A stretch of DNA of 64,000 bases from Hygrocybe punicea (lineage: Eukaryota; Basidiomycota; Agaricomycetes; Agaricales; Hygrophoraceae), in NCBI GenBank assembly GCA_963556145.1, contig OY744466.1:434001-498000 (forward strand), in the 5' to 3' direction. This document shows positions 59,041 to 64,000 of the stretch, piece by piece (positions within the stretch are counted from its first letter, which is position 1; each line of letters begins with the position of its first letter). A program made the translations under genes and the position numbers. A model generated the notes under the pieces. It worked only from the letters and a program-made list of their open reading frames with translations, had not been told where the DNA came from and made no database searches.

Positions 59041-59643
59041 ACAATCAGACATTTATTGCATCAAGATAAACCCGAAATATTTCCTTATGGTCAAGTTGGC
59101 ATTGCCATAAGTGATTTGGCACATTATATAATGAAAGCAAATGAACCAATGACTTCAACTTGTCTTAAATGTATCAATTGTGAAAACATAACCATTCTGG
59201 AAAATGATAGATGTGACGCCATCTTTCATTGTTCATATTCATTTTCTGGAACAATCTCAACATGTCTTGCTCAAATCATAGTTAATAGACAACGGCACAA
59301 ATGTCAATTGTGTTGGGGAGAGATTACTAAATTTATTGCATTTAACAAAATTCCACCTCTAATCATGTTTACAGTTGACTCTATTGAGAATTTAATAATT
59401 AGTCAAGTTATAAACTTGTCAATTGATGACATATCCACTGCTTACACATTGAGAGGAATTGTGTACTTTGGTGATGCACATTTTACTGCCCGCATATTCA
59501 TCAACAGTATGGTATGGTTTCATGATGGTATATCAACCAGATCAATTTGTATTAATGAAGGTGATATAGATGACTTTTCAAATATTAATTTATTGTCATG
59601 TAATGGTAATAATGCTGTACTGTTTATATATGCTCAATCTTAA
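59041..59643 (+). pseudogene. Helitron B RepHel, last ~200 residues (rest of protease-like domain)
   Basis: Resumes at TIRHLLHQDKPEIFPYGQ, collinear with 38317-38919 of copy A, with CLKCINC, CQLC and GDAHFTARIF kept and the same stop. One visible residue change is DIDDFSNI for DIDNFSNI. It is disconnected from the Cys box by the KDZ insert. Confidence 0.9.
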
Positions 59644-59680
59644 TATGTGTTCTCTTGCTAAAAGAAGGGACGAGTAACAT

Positions 59681-59712
59681 GCCATGCAAATCAATGGCCC
59701 ACACCCCACTAG
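59681..59712 (+). other. Helitron B 3' terminal hairpin and CTAG end
   Basis: GCCATGCAAATCAATGGC, a 10-nt spacer, then CTAG at 59709-59712 followed by T. One base differs from Helitron A in the hairpin. Confidence 0.85.
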
Positions 59713-60346
59713 TGGACTTAGACAAATTTTCTGTGCTCAATCTTGTATCTCATGAAATACTGCATGGATTGACATGGTTACAGAGGGAAAGTTGTACTAT
59801 TTTTTAAGGACTATCAGCTCCTGTAATTCCATTTGGACTATATGTGGTGTATGATGGGTGGTGGATGAAATAAAGAGGTAAAGGAGTATTTTTGACACCC
59901 AATATGATATTGTAAAATTATGGCATCAAAACAGCTCATATGAACAAGATTGTAGGGAGAAAATTGTTTGGTTTTTCAAGGGCTATAAGCTCATATACCG
60001 TATTTTTCTTCATTTTTGGCCTTTGAGTCAAATATTACTCTGTATTATATTTGTATGTATTGGACTTGAAATATCACATGAATCATAATTATGGAATCAA
60101 AGGACAAAAATAAAGAGAAATACGGTATATGAGCTTATAGCCCTTGAAAAACCAAACAATTTTCTCCCTACAAACATGTTCATACAAGCTCTTTTGATGC
60201 CATAATTTTACAATATCATATTGGGTGTCAAAAATACTCCTTTACCTCTTTATTTCATCCACCACCCATCATCCACCACATATAGTCCAAATGGAATTAC
60301 AGGAGCTGATAGTTCTTAAAAAATAGTACAACTTTCCCTCTGTAAC
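59713..60346. repeat. Foldback element, copy 3 (253-bp arms), target of Helitron B and truncated by a hAT end
   Basis: Arms 59777-60029 and 60094-60346 are 253 bp each and nearly perfect inverted repeats. Motifs TTGTATCTCATGAAATACT, TTTAAGGACTATC and TTTTTCAAGGGCTATAAG mark it as the family of 2326 and 52176. Its left outer part begins directly after Helitron B CTAG with TGGACTT, matching TTGGACTTGG inside copy 2. The outer ~60 bp of the right arm are missing where the hAT end CAGTGTTGCC begins. Confidence 0.85.
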
Positions 60347-60480
60347 AGTGTTGCCACGGCTCGGTCCGGAACCATTAGTCATTGGAGTTGGACCAATAAT
60401 TAGTGGAGCCAAGCCGTTCACTTGGCTAATGGTTAAACCTCAGCTTAGCCACAGCTAGCCATTATTAGCTGTTACCAAAT
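60346..60480. mobile_element. hAT-like terminus
   Basis: CAGTGTTGCCACGGCTCGGTC followed by repeated ATTAG/CTAAT and AGCCA motifs, typical of hAT ends. It interrupts foldback copy 3. No matching opposite end or transposase was found downstream. Confidence 0.55.
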
Positions 60481-61693
60481 ATCCAAATTAGGAAATTTAA
60501 GTTTTCAGCCTGTTTGCTGGCTTCAACTTCACTTGGATAACCCCTCTGCTGCCTCCCACATCAGAAAACCTGTCTGTTCTTAATTGGTCTTAGATGTCTT
60601 AATTTTAGTTTTAAGACACTGTGTTTGTCACATGACTTTGCGGTCATGCTAAAATGTTACAATAAATGTTTGCTAGAATGCAATCGCTGTATCTCATTCA
60701 ATTCTCAATGTATCAACTAGCTCCTTGAACTGTGAGATCTCACACCCTAATTCTAGGTGCAAGCAAACTTACAGGTCTCAATTTTCCGTTTTTGAAATTC
60801 CATATTTTCCACCTCCCTCCTCCCTGTGCAATGCTTCTTACAGCTGACAGGAGCAATCCGACAGCCCACAAACAGTAAGTACATGTTACCTATGGTGCTT
60901 TCTCGGTGTCTGACGTGTTTATGACCCTGCACGCGAGCCTGAGGCCGCTATTCCCAACTTGCAGCTTCTAGTCCTTACTATGGTCTTGGACGGCACTTAG
61001 CATCTGAGGCAACCAGCTTATGCCCCCCCTGCCACCCACAGTGATGAAGAGGATGAGGTATAACAAGGCTGGGAGGTGGTGTGACCACAAACTGGCCCAG
61101 GTATGTTCGCAGATCTCTCACATTGCAACTTTTACTAACTGCCAATGGCAACCTTGGACCACAAGCATAATGAGGACTGTGAAGGTGTCAACCACCTTGA
61201 CAACATGGCACTAATACACACAAACTGGCTAGCAGCAAGTATGTGATGATGAGGAGGAGAGGCAAGTAGCAACAGCAAGGGGAATGAGGATAAGTAATCC
61301 CCATCATCTTCCTGCTGCCCAGATCCCCTAGCCTCCCCAGTCAAGCCTCCACCTCGCGAACATGTATGGCTGTGTCATTTGACACATGCGTGGCACTCAC
61401 AGAGATAGGTGAGCAGCAATGACAAGGGTCAAACTGCTACCTTGCAAACACATGGCCACATCAATTGATGTGTGCATGGTGTTCACGAGGCATTTGGGAT
61501 GTCTGCCCAAGCACCCTTAACAACTCTTTGACGAAACATTTTTTCACCCAATATATATTTGAATAAGAAAACAAAGTGCATTGAGCACTTCTCATTGTGC
61601 AGTATCAAAATAAAGGTGTGTTGAAACACCATCAGACAGTAAAGAAAAGCTGTGTAGAATTATTGATAAAGCAAACGCAACATACCTGACTCA
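60481..61693. other. No supported gene
   Basis: Short frames and exon-like junctions only (for example ACAGTAAGTACATG near 60875). It may contain the interior of the hAT element whose left end is at 60346. Confidence 0.3.
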
Positions 61694-63656
61694 TCAGGTA
61701 TTTGCTCCCACTGCAGCCGACCCATTTCCTAATTCCATTCTGAAAGTACCTGCCGTAATAAGCCAACAGTCTTCCTTGGCATATCCAATGATGAGGTCCG
61801 CTGTGCCTGGGCCCACTGAGAGCCATTCCGCAAGCTTCTCAATTGTCATGCGATTGTTGGCAAGTTGGTTGATGTGGCGAAATCCTTGATCTTGTAATTT
61901 TGGAAGCAAGGTAGCAAGATCTGCTCCAGAGTGGTCAGGGTGTTGGTCACAATCTTCAATCCACTCCAGAATAGAGGGGTATTTCACTGGTTGCAAAGAC
62001 AAGGCAGGCATAGAGGTGGTTGGCAGGCTTGGGGTGAGTCCCTGAGGTGGGGCAAATCCCTGATGTGCAACAAAACCAGAGGGAGGCACAGTCAATCCGG
62101 AAGGGTGTGGGGGAAATCCTGGCAGCAGGTAGCCCATTGATGAGTAGTACATTGCTGGGGACATGAACAGAGTTTGGTAACAGCCATATGGGAATTGCGC
62201 TGCAGGTTTGTTTGTATTGCTGGTTCCAGAAGGTTTCGCTGTGATATGCCCACGTGCAGCATTCCCCAACACATTTGCTTGAACAGGTGGCTTATCGAGT
62301 GGGTATGTATCAGGATCGTTTACCTATAGAATCATTCTTAGTCAATAAAAACATAGGAAAAAACAATACATACATGCAATGAAGCCCAAAGGTGTATGTT
62401 ATTCTCTGTAATTAGATGGCATAAGCCAGTTGTAGGGTTCTTGAAGCATAACACTGGCTTGTTGGGGAGGCTATGGATGTCGCAAGCCCATGTCTCTGTA
62501 AGCCTGAGGCGGATAGCCATTTGCTGTTCATTGAGAATGGTAGCTGTGGACTTTGCCTGTTCTCTCTGAGTAGTGTCGGTTTTAGATTTCGACCCAGGCT
62601 GAATGAAACATTGAATTAGTCACGATAATAACATCTAGTAAGGGATGCATACCTTATTTTCTGGAGCGAAAGGGGAGTCGCCTTTGTTGAAAACCTGAAG
62701 CATAAATTGCTTCAACTTCCGAGTTGAGGGTTGGCCAGAAGTGGTCTTCCCAGGTACAGAGCGCTCATGTGGAAGCCTGATCAGCGTGAGAAAATGACCA
62801 TGAGTTGTAAGGTCACATGGAAGGGTGTCCTTGCTATCAGTACTGAAGCAATATTGGATGTGTAAGGATGGCGTATGAACGTTCAACAGGCTTGTGACCT
62901 TTTCTTGAAAAAAATAGAATGCTATGTCAGATGATATAACATCAATGTTGTGGGATTGCTTTGAGATGCTGAGAACTTCAAGGGTGAATAAAAAGGGAGC
63001 TGTTGATGAAGTGAGTAAGTATCATGTTCAAAATGTTGAACGTACCATCAGTATCAGAGGATGTGTCATCACTGGCATCATTTGTAAGTGGTAGCTCGAC
63101 CTTTGCAGTGGCAGCAGTTCCTTAGGCAACCTTTTGAGCATTGGCAGTTGCTTGACCAGGCTTTGCAGCTGCAGTAGTTGCCTGGGCAGCTTTCACAGCA
63201 GGCTTGACGGTTATGATCTCCACAGCATCACGTTCATAGGGGTCCACGACATCAATTTCCTCGTAAAGGTCTTCATCCAATTCCTCTTCATCATCAGCTT
63301 GAGAATCCTCGATGGCAGTTCCAGAGTCAGTTCCATTACCACCATTACCATCATCCTCGTCCAATTGAATTTCTCTCAAAAGTGTAGCGATGGCCTTTGC
63401 AGATTTGCGTACAGGTCACTGACGAGGGTGGGCTGCGCAGGCTGTGGGGTCTCATTGGCTGTAATTTGACGGGTTCCAGAGGAACGACCATTTGACTGGC
63501 CAGGGACAAGAGCAGCCAGTTGGCCAGGTGCCATCTCAACTGGAACAAAGTTAGTGTGGTCCAAATGAACAGACAATTATTCTTACCAGTAATGGCCTTT
63601 CACTTGGCCTTTGCAGCCTCCTGTCATTTTATTTCTGCTCCTCGTCCCATAGACAT
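61694..63656 (-). pseudogene. Uncharacterised multi-exon gene with SAM-like helical domain; two early stops
   Basis: ATG at 63656 opens MSMGRGAEIK, then TGA at 63624-63626 and again at 63600-63602; both sit where CGA (Arg) would continue a basic leader. Exon 1 (63587-63656) joins exon 2 (from 63539: VEMAPGQLAALVPGQSNG) in frame. Later parts: LREIQLDEDDGNGGNG with a long acidic run (63379-63122, minus), HTPSLHIQYCFSTDSKDTL (about 62880), MAIRLRLTETWACDIHSLPN (about 62520) and a Pro-rich stretch. The end resembles a SAM-type five-helix domain (SILEWIEDCDQHP, QLANNRMTIEKLAEWLSVG). As I recall, this architecture recurs in Agaricomycete repeat-associated genes. Function unknown. Confidence 0.5.
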
Positions 63657-64000
63657 TGTTGTGGTTGGGAGGAAAAAAAGAAGTGACACTTGCGAAATAT
63701 AAAATGAAATAGATTTCAGCCTAGCTAGATCAGGAAAGTCAATTTAGGGATCATGCAATAAATTCTGAAGTGAGTACTCACCTCTATGCCTGCATGGAGC
63801 CCTCACATACAGTAGTCTTGTAGAATCCATCAGAGGGGAGGAGATGGAACCTGTAGGGAGTCACCAGGCTGGAACCAGAGCAGATGATGTTGCCATTCCA
63901 AATCAGGTAAGCATAAGTGATTGTTGAAGTTGAACGCTCATCATGGTTCAAGGCAAAGCAACTCCCGAGCCTGTACAGTGGATCATCATTCGTCTAGCAG
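63657..64000. other. Window end, nothing recognised
   Basis: No gene supported; probably the upstream region of the SAM-like gene. Confidence 0.3.

Noticed and set aside
1..64000. LTR retrotransposon or virus-like element
   Set aside because: No reverse transcriptase, gag, protease-RT order, LTR pair or capsid-like ORF was recognised; the integrase-core pseudogene at 23218 stands alone.

Overview
The window looks like nuclear DNA of a mushroom-forming basidiomycete (Agaricomycetes). Genes are cut by many ~40-60 nt GT..AG introns. The transposon families are those typical of that group: hAT with a BED finger, Plavaka, KDZ, Helitron and an integrase-core family. There is a fungal Crinkler-type gene and a 100-N scaffold gap at 27215-27314. 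I cannot name the species. I see no rRNA, tRNA, CRISPR array or bacterial operon. Nearly everything is mobile-element or accessory sequence, and no conserved housekeeping gene was recognised.

Layout. 1-2171: 5' part of a hAT transposase gene (minus) and its subterminal repeats. 2326-3998: a 330-bp-arm palindrome (foldback element) whose left arm was hit by a 947-bp non-autonomous hAT-like element with an 8-bp target duplication. 4451-6867: an intact seven-exon Crinkler-like gene (minus). 7085-14470: gene fragments, a ~80-bp tandem repeat and a duplicated ~200-bp segment. 14673-18921: an almost complete Plavaka transposase gene (minus). 20329-22095: a deaminase-like pseudogene split by microsatellites. 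23218-24870: a decayed integrase-core gene. 25660-26172: a one-TM pseudogene. 26768: another hAT end.

27315-59712 is the core of the window. Unit A runs gene Y start (truncated by the gap), gene X, then a complete Helitron (ORF1 and a ~2,400-residue Rep-PIF1 protein with a C-terminal cysteine-protease-like domain) ending at a canonical hairpin and CTAG at 38988. A second near-identical unit B is broken in two. Its first 7.3 kb (gene Y start, an 82-bp VNTR, gene X, the 5' half of the Helitron) lies inverted at 46295-38988, directly abutting the 3' end of Helitron A. Its missing 3' half lies at 54063-59712. Reversing 38989-54062 would rejoin Helitron B at a 4-bp TAAC overlap, so the simplest reading is one ~15-kb inversion. 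The inverted segment also carries three multi-exon genes of unknown role: Y (ATP-grasp-like), Z and W. Helitron B additionally has a CGA-to-TGA stop and a KDZ-transposon fragment that replaces 10 bp in its protease domain. It sits inside a second large foldback (59713-60346), which a hAT end truncates.

60346-64000: remnants of that hAT, then a multi-exon gene (minus) with a SAM-like helical domain whose first exon has two CGA-to-TGA stops.

The genes do not form a pathway. The window reads as nested transposition, segmental duplication, one inversion and CpG-to-TpG decay. Exon boundaries come from reading frames and splice consensus by eye and are untested by RNA.
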